Of a stretch of 64,000 bases of DNA, positions 1 to 9,466 are shown piece by piece; position 1 is the first letter of the stretch, and every line of letters starts with the position of its first letter. The DNA is from DAIDKA01 sp963708865 (GTDB taxonomy: Bacteria > Pseudomonadota > Gammaproteobacteria > Steroidobacterales > Steroidobacteraceae): NCBI GenBank assembly GCA_963708865.1, contig CAVPUC010000008.1, positions 496,001-560,000 of the forward strand, written 5' to 3'. The translations under genes were made by a program, and so were the position numbers. Below the pieces are notes generated by a model, which saw only the letters and a program-made list of their open reading frames with translations, had not been told where the DNA came from and made no database searches.

Positions 1-1450
1 TCGTCACCGCCGAACCGGATGACAGCGTGCCGCCAGTCGTATCGGTCAAGGTGTAATCCACGGTGGCACTCTGAACCGGATTGCCGGTGCCGTCCTGCAC
101 GGTCGCCACGACCGTGCTCTGGCCCTGGGTGGCCACCCGTGACGGATTAGCCTGCACCGAGACCGACGCTGCCGTACTGACCGGCGCGTAGAAATTGACC
201 TGTGTCTGCGCCGAAGCAACGGTAATGCCACCCTGCACGGCAGTGGCTGAGATGGTCGCAGCACCCGCAGTAGTGGAATACAGCGTCACCGCTTGAGCCA
301 GGTTACCCCCGTTCACCGCCACCGACGCCGGCGAGATCGTACCGCGACTGGTCGAGAAGTTGACCGTACCGCTTTGGCCTACGCCCGCAGCCGTCCAATT
401 GATGGTGACCGGAACGGGAGTGCCCGCGCCTACCGCAATCTGGGCATTGGCCGCCGGTGCGGTAATCGTGAACGCCTGATTGCTGACGGAGATCTGCTCG
501 GTAGCCGGCAGCGTTCCCGCATAGGCAGTTGCCGTCACCGTGTCGGCGCCGGCGTTGGTCGCGGTTAAGCTGAACGTGGCCGTGCCCTGCGAGCCGGTCG
601 TCACGGAGGCGGGGGCGAGGGTATTGCCATTCGCAGACGTCAACGCGATCGTCTGTCCGGCAATGGGATTGCCGCCCGAGTCATCCAGGGTGGTTGTATA
701 AGTGCCCGCGGCGCCCTGCACCAGACTCGTCGGTCCGCTCAGGGTCAGGGTCGTGCCCACCACGGCGATCTGGATCGAGGCGGTGCTGCTGCCGGAGGTG
801 GCGGTCACCGTGATTGACCTGTTCTGGGAACTGGTGCCGGCGCTCAACGTCGCAATCGCGGTGCCGGTAGCATCCGTCGTGCCCTGAGTGACCGTGAGGG
901 CTCCGGAAGTTGCCTGGAAATTCACGACGGCGCCCGGCACAACATTGTTGTTGCCATCGACAATCAGCGCCTTGATGGTCGCAGGCGCGGATCCGGCGGC
1001 CGAAGGAATCTGGGGCACGCTGGTGGAAAGCGTCAGGGTCTGCTGGGTATTCGCGACCATGACGGTGGTCGTGCCGGTGGCGGTGCCTGAAGTTGCGGTA
1101 ATCGTGATCACCGTTCCCGCTCTGACGCCCGACGCCGCGAGCGTCGCGGTCGCCTGACCGGACCCGTTGGTCTCGCCGTCGGTTACCGCCAGGGTGCCGG
1201 CACTGGTGGCGAAGCTCACCATGGCACCCGTCACCGCGACATTGTTCCTGTCCGTCGCCGTGACCGTGATGTTGGCCGTGGTGCCATCCGGCGCCAAGGT
1301 GGCCGCGCTCGAGGCCACATTCACGTTCGCAACGCTCAAGGAGCTCGGGTTGCTGCCGCTGCTTGATGTGACGAAGGCATCGCCACCGCCGCACCCCGCG
1401 AGGGTTGCCGCGAGGCTCAGCAGCGCCAGACTTGACCAGAATTTACTCAT
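1..1450 (-). CDS. Ig-like (Big_1) repeat surface lipoprotein, C-terminus beyond window
   Basis: The reading frame is open from ATG at 1450 through the left edge (483 codons seen). The N-terminus is a lipoprotein signal with lipobox LAGC (Cys20) followed by GGG and a Ser/Asn linker. After residue ~38 come at least four repeats of about 90-100 residues, rich in Thr, Ala, Val and Gly, of the pattern NxVxGAxVxF...T(D/N)xxGxAxATL...V.ATSG, typical of bacterial Ig-like domain 1 as in invasin/intimin. AGGTGA precedes the ATG. It lies 50 bp downstream of pilQ on the same strand, so it may be co-transcribed with pilMNOPQ. Role inferred: surface-exposed or adhesin-like stalk. Ligand unknown; no C-terminal domain is visible. 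Confidence 0.82.
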   Translation of the reverse strand, partial: MSKFWSSLALLSLAATLAGCGGGDAFVTSSSGSNPSSLSVANVNVASSAATLAPDGTTANITVTATDRNNVAVTGAMVSFATSAGTLAVTDGETNGSGQATATLAASGVRAGTVITITATSGTATGTTTVMVANTQQTLTLSTSVPQIPSAAGSAPATIKALIVDGNNNVVPGAVVNFQATSGALTVTQGTTDATGTAIATLSAGTSSQNRSITVTATSGSSTASIQIAVVGTTLTLSGPTSLVQGAAGTYTTTLDDSGGNPIAGQTIALTSANGNTLAPASVTTGSQGTATFSLTATNAGADTVTATAYAGTLPATEQISVSNQAFTITAPAANAQIAVGAGTPVPVTINWTAAGVGQSGTVNFSTSRGTISPASVAVNGGNLAQAVTLYSTTAGAATISATAVQGGITVASAQTQVNFYAPVSTAASVSVQANPSRVATQGQSTVVATVQDGTGNPVQSATVDYTLTDTTGGTLSSGSAVT

Positions 1451-1500
1451 GTCTCACCTGAAAGTTCGTTGCGGTATAGACCCTGTGACGACAGATACCA

Positions 1501-3654
1501 TCAGTAGACGCTCACGCCTTCATGAAGGATCTTGGGTGTCACGAAGACCAGGAGCTCGTCCTTGTCGTTGGTCTTGGTGGTGGTCTTGAATAGATTTCCC
1601 AGGATCGGGATGTCGCCCAGGTAGGGCACCTTGGTCTCATCGACCCGGTGTTGCGTCTGCAGGATGCCGCCGAGGACCACGGTCTGGCCGTCGCTGACCA
1701 GCACCTGGGTGGTGATGTCCTGGGTATCGATGCTCGGCACGTTCACGCCGCCGGATGCCACGACCACCTGACCGACGGTGTCCTTCCTCACATCGAGGTC
1801 GAGGATGATGCGGTTGTCAGGTGTGATCTGCGGCGTCACTTCAAGCGACAGCACCGCATCTTTGAACGAGATCGAGGTCGCGCCGCTGGACGCCGACTCC
1901 TGGTACGGAATCTCGGTACCCTGCAGGATCTTGGCCTGCTTCTGGTTGGCCGTGATCACGCTGGGCGAGGAGATGATGTCCGCGCGCGTCTCGGTTTGCG
2001 CCGCCGACAGCTCCAGGTCGAGCAGATAGTCGGAGCCGAGGATCCCCAGGGCGATGCTGCCGGCCGGGCTCGAAACCGGCAGGTTGACGTTGTAACGCGT
2101 CGGCGCATTGGTGCCGGTGGGTATCGTGACCGGGAACGTTGAACCGCCGCTGGTCAAGTTGGTCAGGGCGGATGAGACGATCGTGTCCACGCCCGCAGCC
2201 GAACCGGAAGTGGTGACCAGGCCATTGGCGCCATTCTTATTGATGCCGTTGAAACCCAGGACCGCGCCCAGTTCGCGCGTGAAGTCATTATTGACGATGA
2301 CCAGGCGCGCTTCGATCTTGACCTGCCGTACCGGAATATCGAGGGTCGTCACCAGGCGGCGGATGTCCTCGAGCCGATCGGCCGTATCCTGCAGCAGCAG
2401 GGTATTGGTGCGCGCGTCCACCGAGACGTTTCCGCGCGGTGACAGGAGCGAGCGGCCCGTCGACTTGATCAGGGTCGCCATGTCGGCGGCCTTGGCGTAA
2501 TTGACCTGCAGGAACTCCGAGCGCAGCGGCTCAAGCTCCTGCAAATCCTTGCGCGCGGCAAGTTCGGCTTTCTCGCGCGAGGAGATCTCCTCGGCCGGCG
2601 CGACGATGATGACGTTGCCGTCCTGACGCTTGTCCAGCCCCTTGGTGCGCAGAACGATGTCCAGGGCCTGATCCCAGGGCACATTCTGCAATCTTAAGGT
2701 AAGGCTGCCCTTCACCGAGTCGCTGACCACGATGTTCTGGCCGCTGATGTCCGCGAGCACCTGCAGCACCGCCCGAACGTCGATGTCCTGGAACACCAGC
2801 GTGGTCTTCTCACCGGTGTACAGGCGCTTCTCTTCTGTCGTCGCATCGGGCTTGCGCTTCGGCTGGATCTCGACCACGTACTGATCATTGGTCTGGTAGG
2901 CCAGCTGGTCGTAATCGCCCTTGGCATTGATGACGATGCGGGCGTCGTTGCCGGAGCGGGTGGCATCGAAGCTCGTGACCGAGGTGCCGTAATCGGTGGC
3001 ATCAAATCGCCGCGCCAGTCGCTTCGGCAGGTCGGTACCTGCGAAATCGACGACGACCTGGTCGCCGACCTGGCGCAGGTTGATCGGGGTGTGCGGATCG
3101 GTCAGGCGCACGACCACACGGCCGGCACCATCCACGCTGCGACGGAAGTCGATGCCCTCGATGCTGCGCGTGCCGACGGTCACTGCGGCCGCCCCGTCGC
3201 TGCTGGCGGCAACCGCGCTCGGCGTCACGGCGCCGCCGCTGCTCGTGCCGAGCGTGATGACGATGGTATTGCCGGCGACCTTCACCGCGTACGGCATCAT
3301 CTTGTCCAGATTCAGGACCAGCCGGCTGCGATCCGCGGTCTGGGCGGCCAGAATGGTATCGAGCCCACCCGAGCGCACATCAATGCGCCGCGAGGTCAGC
3401 GCGAGCGTGGTGCCCGGCAGATCCACTGAAATGCGCGCCGGATCATCGATGGCGAAGCTGGTAGGCGTTGGCGCCGGTCCCGACAGCTTCAGGGTCAGCT
3501 GCAGCTGCTGTCCCGCCATGGGCTGCACGTCGATGGCCTGCAGGGAATTGCTGTCCGCGGCGTGCGCCGCCGACAGGAGGATTGAACCAACCATGAGCGC
3601 GGTCAGGAGCGTCAGGGCGCGCTGTATCCGGTTCATCGGGTTGAGACGTATCAT
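1501..3654 (-). CDS. pilQ: Type IV pilus outer-membrane secretin PilQ
   Basis: 717 residues. A signal peptide ends near residue 32 (SAAHA-AD). Two AMIN domains (about 38-133 and 165-262) should bind peptidoglycan. An STN/N0 domain follows at about 285-350, then an N1 domain and the C-terminal secretin barrel with the conserved runs VPYLGDIPILGNLF and DELLVFVTPKIL. It forms the outer-membrane pore through which the pilus fibre passes. Last gene of pilMNOPQ, 27 bp after pilP. ATG at 3654 is used; a second Met (residue 7, MNRIQ) would also leave a complete signal peptide. Length and domain order are normal for gammaproteobacterial PilQ. Confidence 0.96.
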   Translation of the reverse strand: MIRLNPMNRIQRALTLLTALMVGSILLSAAHAADSNSLQAIDVQPMAGQQLQLTLKLSGPAPTPTSFAIDDPARISVDLPGTTLALTSRRIDVRSGGLDTILAAQTADRSRLVLNLDKMMPYAVKVAGNTIVITLGTSSGGAVTPSAVAASSDGAAAVTVGTRSIEGIDFRRSVDGAGRVVVRLTDPHTPINLRQVGDQVVVDFAGTDLPKRLARRFDATDYGTSVTSFDATRSGNDARIVINAKGDYDQLAYQTNDQYVVEIQPKRKPDATTEEKRLYTGEKTTLVFQDIDVRAVLQVLADISGQNIVVSDSVKGSLTLRLQNVPWDQALDIVLRTKGLDKRQDGNVIIVAPAEEISSREKAELAARKDLQELEPLRSEFLQVNYAKAADMATLIKSTGRSLLSPRGNVSVDARTNTLLLQDTADRLEDIRRLVTTLDIPVRQVKIEARLVIVNNDFTRELGAVLGFNGINKNGANGLVTTSGSAAGVDTIVSSALTNLTSGGSTFPVTIPTGTNAPTRYNVNLPVSSPAGSIALGILGSDYLLDLELSAAQTETRADIISSPSVITANQKQAKILQGTEIPYQESASSGATSISFKDAVLSLEVTPQITPDNRIILDLDVRKDTVGQVVVASGGVNVPSIDTQDITTQVLVSDGQTVVLGGILQTQHRVDETKVPYLGDIPILGNLFKTTTKTNDKDELLVFVTPKILHEGVSVY

Positions 3655-3681
3655 TTTTTCAAACTCCCTGCAGCCATTCGG

Positions 3682-4191
3682 CTATTCGTTCAACCCGAGG
3701 CCCGTCGGGCGCTCGATGTAGCCACCGAGGCCGTCGGCGACAATTTCACGGACCTCGATCTTTGATGCGGTGATGCCGGTGATCTTGCCGTCGTTCTGGC
3801 CGATGTAGTTGCCGACGATGACCCGATGCACCAGTCCATCCTTGGTCTGGACCAATCCAAATAACTCGCCACCCTGAAGAATCGAGCCGACCATCTTCAT
3901 GGTGTCGAGCGAATACTGCTCGAGGAACTCCCGGTTGCGATGCGCGTCGGGACGCAGGTTCGGGTTGCTCGAGGTCGGCGAAGTCGGCACGAACGGCGAG
4001 CGCAGGTTCATGTCGGCATAGATGTATGCCGGGTACGGTTTGACCTCCGGCAGCGGCTCGACCCGTCCGCCGGCTTCCTTGTTGGTCTCCGTGATGAAGC
4101 TCTGCAGGTCATCATCGCCGCTGGCACAGCCGGCGAGAATTGCCGCGGCCACCGCAAGTACGCTCAACAGCAAGGCGTTACGGCTGCTCAT
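3682..4191 (-). CDS. pilP: Type IV pilus inner-membrane lipoprotein PilP
   Basis: 169 residues with a lipoprotein signal ending LAGC (Cys22), a Pro-rich linker (EPLPEVKPYPAY) and the C-terminal beta domain of PilP (GLVQTKDGLVHRVIVGNYIG). PilP links the PilN/PilO inner-membrane dimer to the periplasmic N-domains of PilQ. Its ATG overlaps the pilO stop as ATGA, which supports translational coupling and fixes the start. Confidence 0.95.
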   Translation of the reverse strand: MSSRNALLLSVLAVAAAILAGCASGDDDLQSFITETNKEAGGRVEPLPEVKPYPAYIYADMNLRSPFVPTSPTSSNPNLRPDAHRNREFLEQYSLDTMKMVGSILQGGELFGLVQTKDGLVHRVIVGNYIGQNDGKITGITASKIEVREIVADGLGGYIERPTGLGLNE

Positions 4192-4829
4192 TTATGGGCA
4201 TCCTTGCTGGTCTTGGGGGGCTCGGCGGCGGCCACTTCGTCCTCATCCAGATAGCGGTAGGTCTTCGCGGTCACATCGAGCGTGAGCACGTCGTAGCCGG
4301 TCTTGCCGTCGGGTTTGATCTCGATGTCATGCAGCGTGACGATGCGCGGCAACGCCGCGATGCCGCTGACGAACTGGCCGAACTCGTGATAGCTGCCGCT
4401 GAAGCGGATCTTGATCGGCAGTTCCGCGTAGAAATCCTTCTTCACTTCCGTGCCGGGCTGGAACAGCCGTTGCGAAAGTCCGGCCGCGGTGCCGGTCTGC
4501 GCAATGTCCACCACCAGGTTCGGCACCTCGGTGCGGCCGGGCAACTCACGCAGCAGGGCGCCGAAGGAGCGCTCGATGTCGGCGAGCTGCTGCTTGTAGA
4601 CGCTCAGGTTCACGGCCTGCGCATGCTTGGTGCGAAATTCCTGCCGCAGCTTCTGTTCTTCCTGCTGGTACTGATCGAGCAGCGGACGCTCGTTCGTCCA
4701 CACGAAGACGTACGCCAGGATAAAGGTCAGAACCAGGAGCCAGATCGCCACCGCGCCAATGCGGATCGGCAGCGGCCAGCGGCCAGGCTCGCGCGGGTCG
4801 AGCGCCCGCAGTTCTTCCATCACGTTCAT
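4188..4829 (-). CDS. pilO: Type IV pilus alignment protein PilO
   Basis: 213 residues: short cytoplasmic N-terminus, one membrane segment at about 26-46 (IGAVAIWLLVLTFILAYVFV), a coiled coil (about 50-95) and a ferredoxin-like periplasmic domain containing IKIRFSGSYHEFGQFV, the usual PilO signature. It heterodimerises with PilN in the inner-membrane alignment complex. Both ends overlap neighbours by 4 bp (ATGA with pilN and with pilP). Confidence 0.95.
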   Translation of the reverse strand: MNVMEELRALDPREPGRWPLPIRIGAVAIWLLVLTFILAYVFVWTNERPLLDQYQQEEQKLRQEFRTKHAQAVNLSVYKQQLADIERSFGALLRELPGRTEVPNLVVDIAQTGTAAGLSQRLFQPGTEVKKDFYAELPIKIRFSGSYHEFGQFVSGIAALPRIVTLHDIEIKPDGKTGYDVLTLDVTAKTYRYLDEDEVAAAEPPKTSKDAHK

Positions 4830-5446
4830 GGCGCAACCCCCCGGCGCACGCCGCCGTTCTTGGCGCCGTTAGGCCTGGCGGAAGGGGCCGCTACCGGCGT
4901 GCTGTCCGCGGCGCTGGTCACTTCGTCTGCAAATACCGTGAAGCTCGAATTGCCGCCGGTGCCTTCGGCCGCGATCCCCTGCAGCTCCGGCTTCGTCAGC
5001 CACTCGGAGGAATCGATATTGCGCATGAAGGCCGAGACGCGCGTGGCGGACTGCGCCTCGCCGTCGAACTTGAACTTCTGATCGGTCTGCTTGATGCCGG
5101 TGAGATAGATGCCGTCGGGCACCGTCTTCACGATCTCATCGAACACGTGCACGATCTCCGGACGCGACCGCTGCAGCTTCTCGATGATGTCCATGCGCGC
5201 AATGAAGTGCTGCTTGGCGGTTTCGAGGCTGTTGATCTCCTCGATCTGCTTGTCGAGGCTCTTGATTTCCGCGCGCAGCCGGTCGTTGCGGCGCTGCTGT
5301 CCGTCGATCATCGAGGAGAACATCAGGTAGCCCAGGAACGCCAGCAGCATCGCGGTCAGCGTGGCCGCGCCCAGTGCGATCAGGAACTGTACCTTGCGCT
5401 CTTTGCGTTGCTCGTCGCGCCAGGGGAGGAGGTTTATCCGTGGCAT
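4826..5446 (-). CDS. pilN: Type IV pilus assembly protein PilN
   Basis: 206 residues. It begins PRINLLPWR, the conserved cytoplasmic motif that docks into the PilM groove. One transmembrane helix (about 22-45), a coiled coil (about 50-95) and a periplasmic ferredoxin-like domain follow. The C-terminus is Ala/Pro/Gly-rich and poorly conserved. The stop overlaps the pilO start (ATGA) and only one base separates the start from the pilM stop. Confidence 0.95.
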   Translation of the reverse strand: MPRINLLPWRDEQRKERKVQFLIALGAATLTAMLLAFLGYLMFSSMIDGQQRRNDRLRAEIKSLDKQIEEINSLETAKQHFIARMDIIEKLQRSRPEIVHVFDEIVKTVPDGIYLTGIKQTDQKFKFDGEAQSATRVSAFMRNIDSSEWLTKPELQGIAAEGTGGNSSFTVFADEVTSAADSTPVAAPSARPNGAKNGGVRRGVAP

Positions 5447-5447
5447 G

Positions 5448-6512
5448 TCAGTCGAAACTCCTCAGAGCAAGACCGCAGGCCGTCAGCAGCGCCGTGGCAT
5501 CCCGGGCCACCGCCTGGGCCTTGGCACGCGAGGACAGTTTCATCTGCCCGAGCGGATCGCCTTTCTCGGCGGAAATCCCGACGCGGCTGGAGATCACATC
5601 GCCGACGCCGGAGATGTTGGCGCAACCGCCGCAGACGAGGATTTTCTCCGGCTGCTCGCGCCCGGAGCCGGAGGCTAAGTAGAACTGCAGCGAGCGGCTG
5701 ACCTGCTGGGTCATGTCGTCGATGAAGAGATCCAGCACTTCGGACTGGTAATTGCCCGGCAGGCCGCCTTCTTTCTTGGCGCGACCGGCCTCCTCCATGG
5801 ACAGTCCGTAGGTGCGCATGATTTCCTCGGTGAGCTGCTGCCCGCCGAAGGCGAAATCGCGCGTGTACACCACTTTAAGGTTGCGCAGCACGCTGAAGGT
5901 GGTGCTGGTGGCGCCGAAGTCGACCACCGCGATGGAGCGGTCGATGCCGCCATCGGGCATCTGATGGGTCATGAGTTTGCAGGCGTTCTCGAGCGCGAAG
6001 GCCTCCACGTCGACGATCTTGGCGGTGAGGCCCGCGGCATGGATCGCGGCCTGGCGCTGTTCGACGTTTTCGGTGCGGGTCGCGACCAGCAGCACGTCAT
6101 TGTTGTCGACCTCCTTCTCGGAGGGCCCCATGACCTCGAAATCGTAGCTGACCTCGTCCATCGGGAAGGGGATGTACTGGTCCGCCTGCATCTCCACCTG
6201 GGCCTCAAGATCCGCGGCGCGCAGGTTGCGCGGCATCTGGATCACCTTGGTGATGGCCGCATCGCCGTTGATGGCGATCGCGACCTCGCGGCTGCGGGTG
6301 CCCGAGCGCTTGATGCAGCGCCGCACCGCTTCGCCCACGGCCTCGGCATCAACGATCGTCTGTTCGTTGACCGCGTTCTGGGGAGTGGGCTCGGCCGCGT
6401 AGGCTTCGACCCGGTATTGGCCGCCCGACATCGACAGTTCGATCAATTTGATCGAAGAGGTCGTTATGTCAAGCCCAACGAGCGGGCGATACTTACCCTG
6501 GAGGAGGAACAT
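5448..6512 (-). CDS. pilM: Type IV pilus actin-like ATPase PilM
   Basis: 354 residues, first gene of the pilus operon. Actin/FtsA-like fold: VGLDITTSSIKLIEL (phosphate 1), AVVDFGATSTTFSVL (phosphate 2) and ILVCGGCANISGVGD (adenosine loop). Cytoplasmic; it binds the PilN N-terminus and links the pilus machine to cytoplasmic motors. AAGGA lies about 8 bp before the ATG. Divergent from mrcA, as in many gammaproteobacteria. Confidence 0.95.
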   Translation of the reverse strand: MFLLQGKYRPLVGLDITTSSIKLIELSMSGGQYRVEAYAAEPTPQNAVNEQTIVDAEAVGEAVRRCIKRSGTRSREVAIAINGDAAITKVIQMPRNLRAADLEAQVEMQADQYIPFPMDEVSYDFEVMGPSEKEVDNNDVLLVATRTENVEQRQAAIHAAGLTAKIVDVEAFALENACKLMTHQMPDGGIDRSIAVVDFGATSTTFSVLRNLKVVYTRDFAFGGQQLTEEIMRTYGLSMEEAGRAKKEGGLPGNYQSEVLDLFIDDMTQQVSRSLQFYLASGSGREQPEKILVCGGCANISGVGDVISSRVGISAEKGDPLGQMKLSSRAKAQAVARDATALLTACGLALRSFD

Positions 6513-6987
6513 TCTGTTTCCTTATCAGTAAGTTACAGCCGAAAGCGCCCGTGGAAGATACATTCGAAGGCCACTATATAACAGTAAAAAGTTAAATTGA
6601 ACGTGGGAATGGTCCCACACGTCTTGGACCCGGAGGGTACCGGCATAACGGGGACGGTAAATGCCGCCGGCGTCACAATTGCGCGATCCGATCGCGTCCG
6701 ACAATGCGGTTTGGGTATTGTCCAATCAGCTTTTGGGGAAACGAGGCTCCACGGTCCATGAACGGAAGGCGAAGCGGGAAGACTGCGGTTGGACCGATCC
6801 GGTCCTGGGGCGTGGCCCAGAGGGACGGGTATCGTTTACTGTCCGAAGCCGGCAGCCCCGCTGTCCTAGGCCGTACGCCCTTAGACCGGAAGCTTTGCGT
6901 CCCCACCTTTCGGTGAGTTTGCCTTTAAAGTCAGCGGCTACTATGCATAGCAGCTGAAACCTAATCAAGCGGATACAGTCACGTTCT
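6513..6987. other. pilM-mrcA divergent intergenic region (475 bp)
   Basis: Apart from the candidate pilM promoter and palindrome I see no gene here. The AT-rich part (about 6570-6600) is close to pilM. Short open frames across 6661-6957 have no Shine-Dalgarno sequence and no recognisable product. The mrcA promoter should lie in the right half but no clear -35/-10 pair stands out. Confidence 0.5.
6573..6618 (-). promoter_or_regulatory. Candidate pilM promoter with adjacent GTGGGA-N4-TCCCAC palindrome
   Basis: Reading toward pilM, TTCAAT (6601-6596) and TATAGT (6578-6573) are 17 bp apart, an acceptable sigma70 pair. One base upstream of the -35 lies a perfect inverted repeat GTGGGA-N4-TCCCAC (6603-6618), placed where an activator or repressor would act. 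The match is by eye and the protein that would bind is unknown. Confidence 0.35.
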
Positions 6988-9453
6988 GTGAAACGAAAAC
7001 TTCTCTCCTTATTGATAGCGACCGTGGGCGGTGTGATCCTCCTCACACTTCTGGGGGCCATTGGCCTGGCCGGCTGCTACCTGTATCTGGAGCCCTCGCT
7101 CCCCTCCGTTGCTGCGATGCGCAACGTGGAAATGCAGGTACCGCTGCGCGTCTATACGCGCGATGGCGACCTGATCGCGCAGATCGGTGAGCAGCGGCGC
7201 CTGCCGGTCACCTGGGAGCAGGTTCCGGAGCTCGTCAAACACGCCTTCCTCGCGGCCGAGGACGACCGGTTCTTCCAGCACCATGGCATCGACTACCAAG
7301 GTGTGCTGCGCGCCGTGCTGGTCGACATCATCTCCGGCGATCGCGCCCAGGGTGCCAGCACCATCACCCAGCAGGCGGCGCGGCAGCTGTTCCTCACGCT
7401 GGACAAGACCTGGCGTCGCAAGCTCGCGGAGGCCTTCCTCACCTATCGCATGGAGCATGAGTTCTCCAAGCAGGAGATCTTCGCGCTGTATCTGAATGTG
7501 GTGTTCTTCGGGGAGCGCGCCTATGGGGTCGCGGCGGCCGCGGAGACTTTCTACGGCAAGTCACTGGATCAGCTCACCGTCGCGCAGGCGGCGACGCTCG
7601 CCGGCATCGTGCAGCTGCCGTCGCGCTACAACCCGGTCATCAATCCGCAGTTTGCCAAGGCGCGGCGCACCTATGTGCTGCGGCGCATGAAGGATCTGGG
7701 CTACATCGATGCGACTGCCGCGGCGGCGGCCAATGCCGAACCGGTCGAAGCCCGCACGCATGCCCCGCTGTATGACGTGGATGCGCAGTACGTGGCCGAG
7801 ATGGCGCGCCAGGAGGTGCGCAAACGCTTCGGACCCAAGGCCGAGACCTCGGGCTTTCGGGTCTACACCACCATCGATGGGCGGCTGCAGACCGCGGCCA
7901 ATCGCGCCGTGCGCCTGGGGTTGATCGAATACGACCGTCGCTACGGCTGGCGCGGCGCGACCGCGCATGTGGACCTGAGCGCCGGCGCCGAGCCCGAGGA
8001 TCTGGAAGATGAGCTCGATGAGTATTCACCCGTCGGGCCGCTGATCCCGGCGGTGGTAACCGAGGTCGCGGATCAGTCCGCCAAAGTCTATGCCAAGGAT
8101 ATCGGCTTCCAGCAGATCAATTGGGACGGCCTCGCCTGGGCGCGCAAGCAGCTGGATTACGAGCGTACGGGGCCTGCGCCGAAGAGCGCCGGCGAAGTGC
8201 TCGCGCGCGGGGATGTGATCTATATCTATACCGACGGCAAGCATGCCGCACAGCTGGTCCAGGTCCCCGAGGCGCAGGCGGCGCTGGTGTCCCTGGACCC
8301 CACCGACGGCAGCGTCTCGGCGCTGGTCGGCGGCTTCGATTACTTCAGCAACAAGTACAACCGCGCGGTGCAGGCGAAACGCCAGCCGGGCTCCGGGTTC
8401 AAACCGTTCCTGTATTCATCGGCGCTGGAAAACGGCTTCACAGCCGCCTCGGTGCTGCCGGATGCGCCGATCGTGATTGAAGGCAACGGCATGGAGACCG
8501 CGTGGCGACCCAAGAATTCCCACGGCACGTTCAACGGTCCCACGCGCCTGCGTGAGGCGCTCGCGAAATCGCTCAACCTGGTATCGATCCGCCTGCTGCG
8601 CCAGCTCGGCGTCGACTACGCCATCAACTACGTGACCCGCTTCGGCTTCGAGAAGGATTCGCTGCCGAACAACTTCACGCTGGCGCTGGGCACCATGCAG
8701 ATCGCGCCCATTGATCTCGCCGGCGCCTACGCCATCTTCGCCAATGGCGGCTTTCGGGTGGCGCCCTACTACATCGATCGCATCGAGGATCTGTCAGGCA
8801 AGGTGCTGTGGCAGGCTGACGCGCCCATCGCCTGCCTGCAATGCGAACAGCCCGCGGATCTGACCACGGTGCCGCTGCAGGATGCCTCCGATGCGACACT
8901 GGCGGCGGCGGATGCCATCCGCGGCGGTGCCGGACCGCTCACGACCAAGCAGCTCGCGCCGCGCGTCATCAGCCCGCAGAACGACTACATCATGACCGAC
9001 ATGATGGCCGATGTGATCCGTCACGGCACCGGGGCCCGCGCCATGGTGCTGGGACGCAACGATCTGGCCGGCAAGACCGGCACCACCGATGAATCCAAGG
9101 ACGCCTGGTTCAACGGCTTCAACACCAAGCTCGTCACGACCGTGTGGGTGGGTTTTGACCAGGAGCGATCGCTGGGCGAATCCGAAGAGGGCGCACGGAC
9201 GGCGCTGCCGATCTGGATCCGCTACATGCGCGAGGCCCTGAAGGATGTGCCGCAGGAAAAACTGCCCATGCCCTCGGGCCTGGTACAGCTGCGCGTCTCG
9301 ACGCAGACCGGCACGCTGGTGAGCGCCGAAAATCCCGACGGCATGCTCGAGACCTTCATGGTCGATCATCTCCCCGCGAGCGGCGCATCGACCGGCGCCC
9401 AGGGTCAGCCGACCAGCAACCAGACACCCACTGGCAGCGACTCACTCTTTTGA
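6988..9453 (+). CDS. mrcA: Penicillin-binding protein 1A (bifunctional transglycosylase/transpeptidase)
   Basis: 821 residues; GTG start in front of the single N-terminal membrane anchor (about 5-33). The GT51 transglycosylase domain carries AAEDDRFFQHHGID and GASTITQQAARQLFL. An OB-like insert of the PBP1A type follows, then the transpeptidase with SGFK (Ser469), SLN and KTGTT (Lys696). It polymerises and cross-links peptidoglycan in the periplasm. The Ser/Thr/Gln tail is poorly conserved. The position opposite pilMNOPQ is a classic arrangement. Confidence 0.96.
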   Translation: MKRKLLSLLIATVGGVILLTLLGAIGLAGCYLYLEPSLPSVAAMRNVEMQVPLRVYTRDGDLIAQIGEQRRLPVTWEQVPELVKHAFLAAEDDRFFQHHGIDYQGVLRAVLVDIISGDRAQGASTITQQAARQLFLTLDKTWRRKLAEAFLTYRMEHEFSKQEIFALYLNVVFFGERAYGVAAAAETFYGKSLDQLTVAQAATLAGIVQLPSRYNPVINPQFAKARRTYVLRRMKDLGYIDATAAAAANAEPVEARTHAPLYDVDAQYVAEMARQEVRKRFGPKAETSGFRVYTTIDGRLQTAANRAVRLGLIEYDRRYGWRGATAHVDLSAGAEPEDLEDELDEYSPVGPLIPAVVTEVADQSAKVYAKDIGFQQINWDGLAWARKQLDYERTGPAPKSAGEVLARGDVIYIYTDGKHAAQLVQVPEAQAALVSLDPTDGSVSALVGGFDYFSNKYNRAVQAKRQPGSGFKPFLYSSALENGFTAASVLPDAPIVIEGNGMETAWRPKNSHGTFNGPTRLREALAKSLNLVSIRLLRQLGVDYAINYVTRFGFEKDSLPNNFTLALGTMQIAPIDLAGAYAIFANGGFRVAPYYIDRIEDLSGKVLWQADAPIACLQCEQPADLTTVPLQDASDATLAAADAIRGGAGPLTTKQLAPRVISPQNDYIMTDMMADVIRHGTGARAMVLGRNDLAGKTGTTDESKDAWFNGFNTKLVTTVWVGFDQERSLGESEEGARTALPIWIRYMREALKDVPQEKLPMPSGLVQLRVSTQTGTLVSAENPDGMLETFMVDHLPASGASTGAQGQPTSNQTPTGSDSLF

Positions 9454-9466
9454 GCATGATTGGGGC

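Noticed and set aside
681..1394. 237-codon minus-strand frame rich in His/Arg/Gly
   Set aside because: It is a different frame of the Ig-repeat lipoprotein, whose own frame is open to the window edge.
6661..7061. Short frames in the pilM-mrcA gap
   Set aside because: No start signals, no homology, and partly over the mrcA start.
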